Assembly (NCBI RefSeq): GCF_037975245.1
Contig: NC_092561.1
Coordinates: forward strand, 11,345,001 to 11,409,000
Direction of reading: 5' to 3'
From: Apostichopus japonicus
Taxonomy: Eukaryota; Echinodermata; Holothuroidea; Aspidochirotida; Stichopodidae
Length of the DNA stretch: 64,000 nucleotides
Shown: positions 1 to 13,800 of the stretch, piece by piece
Layout of the letters: every line of letters starts with the position of its first letter
Numbering within the stretch: the first letter of the stretch is position 1
Notes under the pieces: model-generated
Told to the model about the DNA's origin: nothing
Databases searched by the model: none
The model's input: the letters and a program-made list of their open reading frames with translations, nothing else
Position numbers and translations under genes: made by a program

Positions 1-84
1 GGACCGGCAGGCGAGTAGCAATGAATTTGCCAAGGGAGGGGCGAACCTGTAGGCAACCTATTACAGCCATAGATTCAGTATTGG

Positions 85-330
85 AAACTATCTAAGCATA
101 GCACGACCATGGGTTGGCGCGAAGCGTACAAGAAAATTTTGGCCAAAAATGCCTCCCAGATCGCTGGAAATGGCACTTCCCTGGCCTTGTAAGTTGAATC
201 TAAGCATTTACTATTTTGATATTACTAGCGATATCATGAAAACATACAAAAAAAAATTGCTCAAGGGGGGGCATTCACCCTCTTTGCCCCCCCCCCCTTG
301 GCTACGCACTTGGCTAGGGTCTCTCTACGT
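85..330. repeat. Dispersed repeat fragment
   Basis: Bases 88-215 resemble 510-640 of this window: both run from ACTATCTAAGC through GGTTGGCGCG and AGCGTACAA to GCCTTG and AAGTTG. The stretch ends in poly-C followed by GGCTACGCACTTG. It is a diverged transposon fragment related to the interior of the neighbouring MITE. No coding capacity is visible. Confidence 0.55.
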
Positions 331-443
331 ACTGCAAAGTGTGAGGAGACAGGTAGGTGAAGGATGATACAAATACCGTGTAACTGTAAATACTGTGTAA
401 CTGTAAATAATGTGTAACTGAAGTTGTTCATGGTTACTATGAT

Positions 444-1136
444 CATAGGCGTACAGGACCAATTCAGTTTGGGGGGGGGGGCAGAAACTTTTGTGCCTGA
501 AAGTTCCTGTGACACTATCTAAGCGGAGCGCCACCATTGGTTGGCGCGTAGCGTACAAATTTTTTTGGGGCAAAATCTGCCTCTCAGATTGCAGGAAATG
601 GCACTTCTGAGGCCTTGCAAGTTGCATCTAAACATTCTTAATTTTATAATTTCACGTTTTAGAAATTTACACTTCCACAAAAATTTGGTAAATTAGAAGA
701 AGAAAAAATTTTAACGATCGTTTTAGACTTGTAGTCATTCACTTCAGAGACTGCTAATTTCCATGCATGGATGTCACCACGAATATTGTGAGCAGCGTTC
801 CCTGTTAATAATTTTGGGCGATAGTGCAAAAAGCGTGGTAGCCCAGATGAGCTGTGCTTACGGTGGTGTTACACGGAAATATTCGGGCATCATGATGCTA
901 ATTAAAGAAAATCATTAGAGCTATATCACAAAACAAATAACACAAAACGCTCTCCACGGAATTGTCGGGCAAAAATTTGAAAAAAATTTGGGCTAGCTAC
1001 TGCATATTTAACTATATTTATAATTTTTTTTCCTCTTAGGCTGCCCGAATTTGTCAGAACTTTTGCCCGAATTTCTTGTCCTCTGGAAATTTGGGGGGCA
1101 GTCTGCCCCCCCCCGCCTCGTACGCCTACGCCTATG
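444..1136. mobile_element. hAT-like non-autonomous element (MITE), 693 bp
   Basis: The ends are inverted: CATAGGCGTA on the left and TACGCCTATG on the right. They are flanked by a perfect 8-bp direct repeat ACTATGAT at 436-443 and 1137-1144. An 8-bp target duplication with short inverted ends is the hallmark of hAT transposons. The interior has poly-G/poly-C tracts near both ends and no transposase reading frame, so it is non-autonomous. A second copy lies at 22783-23166. Confidence 0.75.
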
Positions 1137-1144
1137 ACTATGAT

Positions 1145-1720
1145 GACAAACACGTAGTGGGTTCCTGCTCATGCAAGGGGATGTCTGACTTCAAAACCGT
1201 TGCTACTATCTTGAGAACTTTTCGAAAGCTTGATAAAACTGTTTACATGAAACTAAAATGATGACTTAAGGTTACCTTTGTTCATAGGACATTTTCATGT
1301 TACAATGAAAATCAAACAAATGGAAAATTCAATTACATATATATGTGTATATATTTCTACTTACTTTGGTTGTCTGAATTATATGACATACTGTACACTG
1401 AATAGCATGGAATTTAATAACGGAGACCTTTGCAGGTATGCCCAACTGGAACAACAAGGCATGTGACCAAAACAAAGGAAGCAGAAATTTCCTGTATTAC
1501 TGATTGTTTCTGTCGGAAATTAATTTGAATCTAAAACAACACAGGGTGCCAACTAAATGGTACAAAGTTGTAAAAGAGGAAATAAACATGTCCTACGTGT
1601 GCTACTATGGTAACTGTGCAAAAACAATATTTATGATTGAAGCAAAGGTTTCATGGTGGTGCGAAGACAAGAATGGGTATAATTTCCAGATACTCTAGCC
1701 TACTGCCAGAGGGAGGGTAT
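1145..1720. other. Gene-free stretch at 3' end of gene A
   Basis: This holds the 3' flank of the minus-strand oxygenase gene. The minus strand has an ATTAAA overlapping the stop codon (about 1718-1723), which could serve as a weak poly(A) signal. No canonical AATAAA was identified on the minus strand here. No other coding signal is supported. Confidence 0.4.
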
Positions 1721-1897
1721 TTAATAAGTCATGCTGAACCTCATCTCTAGGTATTCCTTACTCCCTATGGGAGGGTATTTATTAGAGCCGTCCAGGCACG
1801 CAATGATTTCATCATCGTCAGGGTGGCCAAATAATGCTATGGATTGTCTGCTAGCAGAATTCTCTTCCTCTGTGGTTGGCAACATAACTCTGTGTTT
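1721..1897 (-). CDS. Gene A exon 7 (residues 262-319 and stop)
   Basis: Acceptor TACTTTGCAG. It reads KHRVMLPTTEEENSASRQS and then IALFGHPDDDEII, supplying the third iron ligand (His263) and the Arg278-x-Ser280 2-oxoglutarate site. It ends MRFSMTY and a TAA stop. Confidence 0.93.
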   Translation of the reverse strand, partial: KHRVMLPTTEEENSASRQSIALFGHPDDDEIIACLDGSNKYPPIGSKEYLEMRFSMTY

Positions 1898-4800
1898 CTG
1901 CAAAGTAAGAAGAATGATGCAATGAAGCTACTGATACCTCTAAAGATCTGTCGACTACAGGCATAACAGGAATAACCCGGGTGGGTACATGGCAAGATAT
2001 CCCACATTGGAAGTGGGTAGGGGAGAGGAATTGTATACCCACCTAATTGGTGATTTATATAAAAAGTAAACAACAATGTCCCAATAATAATAATAATAAT
2101 AATAAAGAAGCAATTTTTTTGAAAATGAGAGTCTTTGTGAGAAGTTAATATCCAATTTGATTGTACTTTTAAGTTTTGGAATCAAACTTTTACCCTGATT
2201 GCAAAGTACCTATAGTAGTATGGAATTGTCCTGTGGTACACTTTAGTTTTATCCTTTACCAGATAACTTGGGCCTGTGTTCAGATAGCTGCAATCAAAAT
2301 CAGCCACAATCTCCTTTTTCCATATCATTTTGACCATTTTTTGTACTAAGTTGCCAGTCATTATTACTATAACAACAGTGTAAAACAGTCATGCCTAGAG
2401 TCACTTAAAATTTGTTTTGAATAAAATGACATGAAGAAGATTGTGGAGTTATTACAGTGACTAGAGTCAAGAAAATCACAGACAAGGACTTAAAGAGACT
2501 TATTACAACTCTGTAAAGCAACAGTACTTGGACTTATGACTGTAGCAAGTTACATGGGGGAGGGGAGGGAGGGGTATGAGTTAAAGTTAACAGTACTTGC
2601 GAGTACTACAACAATAGGTACATTTTGCCCACAAAGGCTTAGTTAACAACTCATTAAGGATATTTTAACCATTACTATTTAAGCTCAAAGTTATAATGTA
2701 TAGTTACTTTAAGAATCAATCTGTGTGTAATGTATAGATACAACAGTAGACAGATAAGAATCCAAGCTACCAGCAGACACGGATAATTTAGCAGCCATCA
2801 CATTTAATAGCAATAAATTTATCATAAATTATGGAACATGTTAAACAAACAAATGTCAATAGCAACACATGCTGATACAGTTTAACACACACTATTTTGA
2901 ATCTGTGTGTAAAGAACTGCTGTGCAACTTTTGTTTCTTTTGATGTCAGGAAGTTGTCAAGGTCTTTGTCCAATCATTATTAACTTTTTATTGATGAGGA
3001 TGGCCAATCAGAGGTCTGCAAGGACATCCTGAGTAAACGTTTTTTAACAATTGTGTACAAAAACACATCTTTGTATTCTCTCTATAATGTATGTATGTAT
3101 GTATGTATGTATATTTGATCTTCCCGCAAGCAGGAACTCGCGAAAGAAGCCATGGAGGCTTGTTGACTTGGAGGCTTGGAGACTTGTTGTTTGTAATGGC
3201 CCTTAAACAAACAGTAGCTTGATGAAGAAATTGCATTTTTCATTACTCTTTGTATTTCCTGTTTGTATGGCTCTATGCTCGATAAGGTTGCTACTTTTCC
3301 ATTTTCATTTTACATAAATCCAATTACAACTACACTGAAAGATCTTTCCCTATGATAGCAAGTTAAGCAATGACAACCTAAGAATTTGCACTTCTTCAAT
3401 TCACATTAATGAATATGTAGTTATTGTATCATGCATACTTCAGGTTTAATTGGACCACTGTGAAAGTTGAAACAGGGCCCTCCGGTTAGGAGAAGGACCG
3501 GCCTGCCTGGTATGGACGAATTACACTTACTGATGCAATCAATCTGTCCGAAGTCCATCTCTGCATAAGATCTCCAATATTGACAAGAATAGTTCCCTCT
3601 ATGGGTGGGGCCTTCACCCATTCATCATGAACATTGCGTACCTTCACAATATACAAAGAAGTAACACTATTCATATCAATGGAACCAGTTATGAATTTTC
3701 CAATTAATTACATTACATGGCATACTTCATACAGAAAGAGGTTGTATGTTCCACTATAGAAAACTGTACATTATTTAGTTAGTTCATGGCTTATACATAA
3801 AGGAAAAATAAATAAAGGAAACTATTATCAGTCATTCTCACGGACAGGGTCATCACTAAGGGAGAAGGAGGGGTGGAGGGAGAAGGTGGGAGGGCAGGAA
3901 GGACACATGTCCCCCAAATTTAGGTTTGCCATCCCATGCTGCCTCCTCACCCCCTTGAATTTTACCAAGCATGAATATCTACTCTAAACAACTTTTCATA
4001 ATTAAGCATTTTTGCATAAAATTTGATAAAAAGTAATTCCAAGCATAATTTTATGCAATTCATACGATGCTGGTGGCACAATCCATTGTAACTTTGTCTA
4101 TGCCAGACAACACCTTTTAATGTACAACATACTATACAGTATTGTAACTTCTAAGCATCTAACTTCAACCACAGTAATCAGTAGAGCTGTACTAGTATAG
4201 AAAGAGGGAAGAATATATAATATATGATCAATCAGTACCACAATGTCTTCTCTGCAACTTTTTAAGCCCTGTAAACTTGTAGATTATGCAACACATATGC
4301 AATCAATCTTCACTTAAATTTTAGTGCACATCTAATTATCAACCTCATAAATCATTTGCTTTAAACAGCCATCTTGAATCAGGTTATGGATACAAAGATG
4401 AGCTATTCACATAGACCTGTGGCATTACCAGTGATCAACTGTGGCCACTTTGAAATCTTCCCTAGAAGAATTTTCCTTTTGTATACCCTACAGTGGCACA
4501 GACAAGACATAGCAAACTTCAACATTTATCTCAAAATTTGGACCATTTCATCAAATATTCTCAGATTTGATTCTCTCCACATTTTCAACTACTTTCTTGA
4601 AACTGAGACTTTTTAACAGTTTTTTCACAAATTCTTCATTTACCAAGAAATATTGTTGTAAAGTTTCTACTTTTATCTCACATCTTTTGACACACTGTAT
4701 TGAAAGTATTTCTTTTAACCAAAGCTGCACATCCTTTACTGCTAAATATTTGCTTTACAAAGTGACAAGGCTATGCAGCCATGAGAAACCTTAGAGTCTG

Positions 4801-7800
4801 TAGGCTTTCAAGTGTGCAGATAAAGGAGAAGTATTATCAGCAATATCCCAGTTATAGCTCTGTAGCCTACCTGCAGACCTGCCTTGCCATCCTGGAAGAG
4901 TAACGTGATGCTTCCATAGTCGGAATGCTCTCCACAACGGACTTGGTTCTCTTTTATTTCCTTCATGTTGAGGCGGGGATAGTGTAAGCTTCGCAGGGTG
5001 CCAGTTTTGCAAAAGAATTGGTGCTTCTTGGCCAAAAATTGTGGGTCCTGTAAAGATTAGATAAGGTAGAGTTTTTTATCATGTATCACTATAATGGGTG
5101 GTATTTTGTTTGGATATGGGAGTCACATGAATGTTCTTTAATGTTGGTATGGAACCAGATTGATTCATTCGTGATTTTTGTATTATTGAACTCTTGAGTG
5201 GACATAATTTGTGAAAAAAAAAACACAATTTTGTTTTCATTCCAGATCCAGTTGGTGATATAACCAGCTACACTGTTCTTTTGGCTTTACCTTTAGTAAC
5301 ACCCCACCCTCTCCTCTCACACCCCAACTTTAAAATACATTTGCAATTAAAGTAAATAGCATTATTGTTCAATGCATTCAGCAGAGTATATTATGAAAGA
5401 CCAACTTAAAATGAAGTACAAAGGAACTGAGATCTTTCTAAGAAAACAGCACTGTTCGCATTAGTCTTCTACATAGCTGTTGTAGAATTATCACGGTTCT
5501 CTTTTATAAATATTCTTCCACTGACTGTTGTAGAATCATCACTGTTCGCTTTATTCTTTTACGTAGCTGTTTGCTTATTCTTCCACGTATCTGTTGTGGA
5601 ATTATCACTGTTCGGTTCATTATTCCACGTAGCTGTTGTGGAATTATCACTGTTCGCTTTATTCTTTTACGTAGCTGTTGTGGAATTATCACTGTTTGGT
5701 TTATCCTTCCACGTAGCTGTTGTGGAATTATCACTGTTAACTTTATTCTTCCACGTAGCTGTTGTGGAATTATCACTGTTTGCTTTTTTCTTCCCACTCA
5801 GCTGTTGTGGAATTATCACTGTTCAGTTTATTCATCCACGTAGCTGTTGTGGAATTATCACTGTTAACTTTATTCTTCCACGTAGCTGTTGTGGAATTAT
5901 CCGTTTTGTTTATTCTTCAACATAGCTGTTGTAGAATTATCACTGTTCGCTCTATTCTTCCACATAGCTGTTGTAGAATTATCACTGTTCGCTTTATTCT
6001 CCCTTGTAGCTGTTGTAGAATTATCACTGATCGCTTTTTTCTTCCCATGCAGCTGTTGTGGAATTATCACTGCTTGCTTTATTCTCCCACGTAGCTGTTG
6101 TGGGATTATCACTGTTAACTTTATTCTTCCACGTAGCTGTTGTGGAATTATCCCTGTTTTGTTTATTCTTCAACATAGCTGTTGTAGAATTATCACTGTT
6201 AGCTTTATTCTTCCACATAGCTGTTGTAGAATTATCACTGTTCGCTTTATTCTCCCATGTAGCTGTTGTAGAATTATCACTGATCGCTTTTTTCTTCCCA
6301 TGCAGCTGTTGTGGAATTATCACTGCTTGCTTTATTCTCCCACATATCTGTTGTAGAATTATCACTGTTTGCTTTATTCTCACACGTAGCTGTTGTAGAA
6401 TTATCACTGTTTGCTTTATTCTCACACGTAGCTGTTGTAGAATTATCACTGTTTGCTTTATTCTCACACTTAGCTGTTGTGGAATTATCACTGTTCACTT
6501 TTTTCTTCCACATAGCTGTTGTGGAATTATCACTGTTCGGGTTATTATTCAATGTAACTTTTCAAGAATGAATTACATTATGCAGGCAAAATTATCATGG
6601 AATAGTAATAGGCCTCTTCTTAATACTCACATCAAGTTCGAGGCCCAGACCCATGATTTCCAGGACCCTCATCTGGACTGTATTTCCGGCATCAAACAAG
6701 GTTTGAAGAGCTCTGCTCATATCTGAGACTACTGGAAACTTATCCAGTTCAGCTGAAACCTGGAAAGAAGAGTAATCTCAATAACTAATTGCCTAGAAAA
6801 GTCAATAATTCGATAATAACGATGCAAATTTTAAGTTGAAACAAGACTTTTATGCAGAATATTTTATATCCAATGCTGTACAGGTTTCAACCACTCACCT
6901 CTACCACTTCATTTCAGCACATTGTACCTCAGCAAGGAATCATTTTGTTATTCAAATTCTTATAAAATAATGTTTCCTGTGAACAAAACTGCTATACATC
7001 TTTGTATTTGTATAGACCATCTTGTAGAGCATTTTGTGATGAGATACTGGATAAATTTTAATATTGCCTGCCCAAAGTTCATTTTTTTATTTATTTTTTT
7101 CAAACATCAAATTACATTTTACGTATAAAGTAACATGTCTGAAACACATCCAGCGATCTAAATTCTAGAAGATTTCATTAAACTCATTTCAAATGGGCAA
7201 AGCAAATTACAGTGTATGTAGAATGACCACATTTGCATATATTATTAGCTCAATGATGAAAATTTGGAAACCTTATTTCAACACCTATCCAACAATGCAT
7301 AGGTTCCTATTGCCAAAAGTGACTGGATTTTGAGTAATTAAAATTTGTAAATAATTTCCCAGGGACCTTTGAGACCTTCGTATATAAGGTTAACTTATAT
7401 CCTTCTATTGCCTTGTGACTAGTATCTGGCAACTTATTTTAACCATGAGTACATCCTCCCCAAGCATGATGTAGATTTATTTTTTAAATTGTTTTCATGT
7501 TCTTTCCTGAAATGTCATAAGTTGAGATATTATTTAACCCTGCTTCATTCATCCCACTGCCATGATGGTACTAACATATGTCCTTATCTGATGCAAGGCT
7601 TTCCAAATGTCTCACATAAAGCAGACCTTTCAGTTGATTTTGGTTTTTCATACCAACATAAAAAGATTAATTATTTTGGACTTAAGTATTGAATACCATA
7701 GAAAAATAATGAACTTCATTAGCTTTACTAGTCCAATTTGATTTCCACCCCAAGGAAACAAAAGTCATTCTAAGACTTTTAGTTCCTAGCCATCTTACAT

Positions 7801-10800
7801 GACAGAAATCTTTGTGAAAAACTCCTCAAAACAGCTACTACAAATCTTGTTCCATTTAGGAAATACCCTTTTAGGAAAGTCATGTCTGCATGGGTGCTGC
7901 CATTTTGTTAATCTGTGATGTCATAGTGCTACTAAGATTTGAAACCTTTTTACCTTCTCACTAATTTTCTTTCATATTTTCAAGGTGGAATGCTAACTGT
8001 GTTGACCCTGAAGCCAATGCCATTGTTAGGTCGTCATTTAAAAAGCTTCAATGTTTTATTTTCAGCTTTTGCAAAACCCATCTTCTTCATAAATCCATAT
8101 AAACAATTCCAAAGCATAGAGAGAATTGTAACAAATTGGCGGAGCATGTGCGGCTCGATGATGTCATAGTTCGACTTGATCAAGTCTTCAGTTTTGTGTG
8201 TGCATGAAAGCTTGTCTTAGCTTTTTATGGAAATTCATGTTAGTTATCTTTATCTCTTTATAGACTAATAACTATGTGTAGGATTTGCGTCTTCTTTAAA
8301 GATCAGCCGTACCCTTTCAGCTTCACACGGTACAAAGTTAAATGCTTCCTTCAAATCTTTGTAGGGTCTCTCTGGATTTAGTCTGTGGAGAGAGGAAAGA
8401 CAAACACATTCATATTTTAATCAGCTGAATTAGTGTTTTTGGAATTCTATTTTACAATGTGATAAACAAATCTTCTTTTCACTTTTACAGGATGGATAGC
8501 ACAGTATGCACAAATTGGTCATATAAAGCAAACATACAGTTCAAAATTGACTTGTTAAAGTCCTTTTGATGTGATATATTTATTCTGTCATCAATAGGGC
8601 CTTCCTTACTATCATCTCTTTGTTTATTTATTTCTAACAAAATAACACTGAGAATTTTTTGTTTTGTTTTTTGGGGGTGGGGGGGGGGGCTTACATGGCC
8701 ACATATATTAATATATAACACTGCAATGTTTCTGAACAGTCAAATCATTTGAAAGCAATGTTTTAAGGACAGACTTCTGTATCCTTTTGTTCTATTAATT
8801 TTAATTAATTTCACTTTCGGTTACAGCATCAGCCTGCAAACTGAACCGTATAGGCATTGAAATGTGTACTGACAGTAAACAATACTTTTATTGAAGTATA
8901 AAAGATACCGGTCAGGGTTAAAATTTAATTCACTAATAGCATGTCATGTTCCTGCAAACTTGTAACAAAATATCACAGGCCTAGAATTTCAAAATGTTAG
9001 CCACTTGCTAAAGAATGCTAGAACATATGAAACCGGTTGCCTAAATGAAATTCCCACTTGCTTTTTCCTTGAATTTACAGAAAAACTACTTTAATTTTGC
9101 ACCATCAGAAAAATGCAGGTGTCCTTTTTTCCATTGCAAACAGCAAAATCCGATGACATTTAGAGCCAGTAACAGCCTGAATGTTGAGGCCTGTGTCATC
9201 CTGCTATAAACTGACTGTGCACTAACAGTTGTACACATGTGATGTAACACACAGAGATGTTATTAAAGGCCTTATTAAACCGAGTGCCGCCCTCTGAAAA
9301 AAGTTAACTTTCGGTTGCTTGCAAGTGAAGTTTTCTTCTTGTCGCTACAAAATGCAGACAGTAATGAAACGTGATACCTTGTTATCTTTTATCTGGACCT
9401 GAGATGTCCATCGCTGCTTTGTACACTGTATTGTGGGTATATTGACCGTAGCTGCATGTATTAATGTACACTAGTGTCTAATTACCGACGGTCGCAAGCT
9501 ATGTGTGTATTTTCTGGGATCGATGGTGGTGTCTAACACTTCTGTTACATCTTATTTGAAACTAGGTCAGATTACCGGCATCAGACATTTCTTTGTGCGT
9601 GGATCTTCACTCGCTTTAATAACAGAATGCTGGTAAGAATGGTTATCTGGGAATAGTTTCTTCATTGCTTCAAAAGTATACTGAACTACACTGTTACAAG
9701 ATTTTTAGAAATGAAAACTTTCATTCCATGTCTTAAAATCAACACAAAATGCTGGGCTAATATTGAAATTGATGCTATGTGAATGATAAGGACTATTATT
9801 TAACAAGCACAAACTATGATCTTGGTAAAGAATCTGACAAAATGATCCAGTTTAGTTACATGACTAGAAATAGAGATTCCTGGGGATCAACCATGTTAAA
9901 CCATGCACTGATAGGTCTAACTACATTTCACAATCATAAAGCTGTAGCTATATATAACTTAATGTTACATGGGATTGGTGCACGCTATTTTTGTATTTTG
10001 GTTTGTTTTCTTTGGTAATTCTATAAACATTTCTCGATAGTGTTTACATCCTGTTCATAGCTACCAGGTCTGTTACACATGCATGCATGCCAAATATGTC
10101 AAATGCCTTGACTTCTAGTAGGGATGGATGATATATGCTAACCTCATGTTAGTTCTAACTCACTACAGTAGGTATGTCAGTATACATTGCAGAAGTAGCT
10201 CATTATTAACCATGAGGCTATTACGGCTAGGATTGCATCATGGATATATAAACTCTAGCCACATGAGCTTATGTTTTGGTTCAGTTAATCTAATCCACAG
10301 AGTAATTATTCAGTATTCTCATTTAGCTTAAACGACTGGTAAACAGCTGGTATCGAGACTGACAGCTTTGGGAACAATTCATGCAATTTTAGTAAAGATG
10401 TTACCATTGTTTATCCAATTGTCATTTACTTAACAACATGGATATAATATCCTCTCTGACTCTAACAAAAGTGTAAGTACAGTTGGTATTTCAACCAGTT
10501 GATATGCTATAATTTGTCATGTATCCAGAATACATTTTGAATTCAAACTTAAATTCAATCAAGTCAGCATCAAACGATATATGTAGAATAAAGATTGTAT
10601 CACTATAAGAAGTAACAACCTGACTCAACTACAAGTGGTAGTGTTAAGCAGAATCACCAGTACACAGCCTGACAATCCAAGAGTGTCCACATATCCACAT
10701 TCAAGTTTGTATGGGTCCTGATTAGTCAGACTAGTAGATGCGACCCCGTTCAGAAGACATTTTGCTAGGATGCCTGTAGGACCTCGCTGTAAGTTCCATA

Positions 10801-13800
10801 GGAACTGACATTCTGACAGCTGGGTTCAACACACCTAAAATAGCTAGTTGCTCTTTTAACAATTCTTACTGTGTGAAAACCAGAAGAGACATGTATAATA
10901 TACACTACTAAGAAAGTGGCTTCTTGCCCAGTAGCTAGCCTATAGTCATGGCACCACAAAATATGCAATATTTTCATGATTTATCAAAGTATATACATAG
11001 ACAGTGATTTCATACTGACAAGAAACCTTTAGCTAAGCCTACTGCTAACAAATCCATCCCATGGACAGGGTGGTTACAATTTCCATCTGATCACTTGAAC
11101 ACATGTAATTTAGTTTGCTACAGCCTTAGTAAGGTCATACATGTAGAAGTTAATAATAGGAAGGAAAGAGGAAGGAAAAAGATTTACTCTGAAGTTCATA
11201 TACATAAATCTAGCATTGTACAGTTTGTTACAACAGAGGTGCATGCACTTTAAGACAAGTCCTGGATGAGAGACTTAATGATTACCAGCATCATACATTA
11301 GCAATTCTCAGTTTTATGAAGTTACCACAAAACCTACCGGTATATTATGAATTTATATTTAGGAAATAACAAAACATTTTTTGGACAAAAATTCTTTGGA
11401 CCGAACTTTGGGACCAAAAAAGAATACTGCAAGCGGCGCGACGTGATAGATATTTTGTTGGTGCCCCGCAATGTTTTTTGTCCATGCTGCAGGCGTCTTT
11501 ATTTTATTGCTCAAGCGATATCTATAGTTTTCATGTTACCCGCCCGATAGTTATGTAATTTAACAAGGGGCAATGATTGGTCACACAGCATGTGTGGCAT
11601 GCATTGTGGACGTTTTCAAATTTCCACGACTGAGCCCAGTGGTTGAGCGGGGAATGGCTATTGCCCCCCCCCCCATTTGCGCAGGACACTGCCCCCCCCA
11701 AAAATGGTAGGCCTACAATGTATTTTGGTCTAAATCTGAACACATTTTATTCAAAAATTGATTTGGCCCAAAACATACAAACAAATTTCAGCTCACAGGC
11801 AAGTTTCGGTCACAAGCACTATTTGGGTCATAACAAACTTTGGGTAACATTTTCTTTCTGTGAAAAAACGGTTTTAAAAAAACTTGGTCCGATAAAAATG
11901 TTGGTCCAAAAAAATTGAGTCCCAAACTTGGGTCACAAAAATATTCGGGCCACAAAACTAGTTTTCTTGGTACAAACAAATTTTTGGATAAAAAAAAATT
12001 GCTCCGAATTTTATCTTTTTGTCGGAACATAGAGATGTTGGAACTGATAGAGACGTTGGAACTGATAGAGATGTCGGAACATAGAGACGTCGGAACATAG
12101 AGACGTCGGAACATAGAGATGTCACCCATTTATCATGTTGCAAATGAATGCAGCTTGTGCCTGGATCCATTGCTACAAGTGTGACTATGGTAAACCTGAG
12201 GTCTTTTCCTTTACTGGTGGAGAATGATATCACCAGGCAATTCCAGGCTAAAGTGTCAAGATTTATGGTTTCAATCAGCCTATCTAATCTATAATAAGAT
12301 TAACAGATAGGTTTACAGTGTCTGCCCTCACAGTGATGTCCTATGGGTGTAAAATCCATTACAGATGAAAAGTCACTCTTCCCCTCTGATTTCCTGGGCT
12401 ATAAAAACATCTTTTCAAAAGTAAAAATACCTGCAGGGCCTTCTTATATATCATCAGGAATCATTTCAAAGATATTATTGAACATGAGAAAAGATAAAAA
12501 AAGATGTTTTTTTAAGTTTTGGAAAACAGATTAGACCTTTTGACCTGAGTTCTGTCATTGCGGAAAACACACTGAATATTGTTTCTTTTACTATTAACTG
12601 CCCATTTCATTACTCACACTAAAGCTGCAAGGGGGTGCAACGAAAGTGTGGAAATTTGATACTCAGCCGATGGACTAAGTGATTCACAAGAGCACTGTCA
12701 AGTAAAGTCAGTGACAAGATCTAGACTGCATTGTAAGAATTGATACATTAGCAATGATAGCAGGGTATTTAGAAGGTTTAAAGCTCAGGGAAGGTATGTT
12801 CCTTAAATATGACAAAGGGAGTAATTGATAGGTAGTAGGAGAGGATAGGGACCATAGGTATGAATACTAGGGAAAAGGAAAACAAACAGTGTGTGAACCA
12901 GGAGAAGCAAAGGAAGAAGATATTTCAGTATCAAAGGAACTGCTAATACTGACTTCTCAGTTTCCATTATGAATATATCCATTAGGACATACTGTACAAA
13001 ACTTGCAGAATATCTTTAATATCGTGTTACTCATTTGGCATTCCTTAACTTATTTAAAGCAACTCAAATAATATGAGCAGGCAATGTTTCCTCATGATCT
13101 TTCATCAGCTCATCACCTCTTTAATAGTCCAACCATTTAAAGTCATTACACAAATATATACTGTATAACAGTTGCAGTCCCCATCTATTCCAGATGCTGT
13201 TAGCCAATCAGGTTACAAGCTGTTATTGTGGTGTCAAACTAGTTTCTCTGGCAGCCCCACAGTGTAGATTTACAGTACCTATCATAGAGTACTTTATTTA
13301 TTGCATTACAAATCAGTGTTGGCACAGCATACTGTAGCAATGCAGTGCATTATATAGGTTGCTTAATTTTACCAGAAAAAGTATCAAAGAGTGTACAAAG
13401 AAAGTATTCTATTTCCTATCCTACAAATAGTATTTGTAAGCATTGAAATATTTCAAATATCAGCAATAACAATAGATGTTTAAAACTAATCATTATAGTA
13501 GAGATCTTTGACTCCAACCCAATTGTAAATCTTGCTTGGTTGCAAGATATTGGAGTTTAAATGTTACATTCAGGGACTGCCATTTTATTAATGTGTGATG
13601 TCATAGTTATCACTGGCAGGTGAAAATTTTATGTTCCCTTTTCATGTTCTTGTTTGTTTATTAATGGTGAATGTAAACAGAACACGATGCCACTGTTAAG
13701 ATCTTCAGTATCTTAGATAGAATGTTTCAAAAACCCACCTCTATTATGGAAAATAAATATTGTAAGCAAAGAAGACCATCTCAAAATTCAAGTTAATGTG

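Noticed and set aside
5461-6547. CRISPR-like regular repeat array
   Set aside because: Units are contiguous with no unique spacers and divergence is spread over the whole unit; the genome is animal.
5504-6726. Long open frames on both strands (up to 222 codons) reading MELSLFALF or DNSTTA repeats
   Set aside because: They come from a 42-bp tandem repeat without stops inside intron 4 of gene A; both strands are equally open and no splice or start context supports translation.
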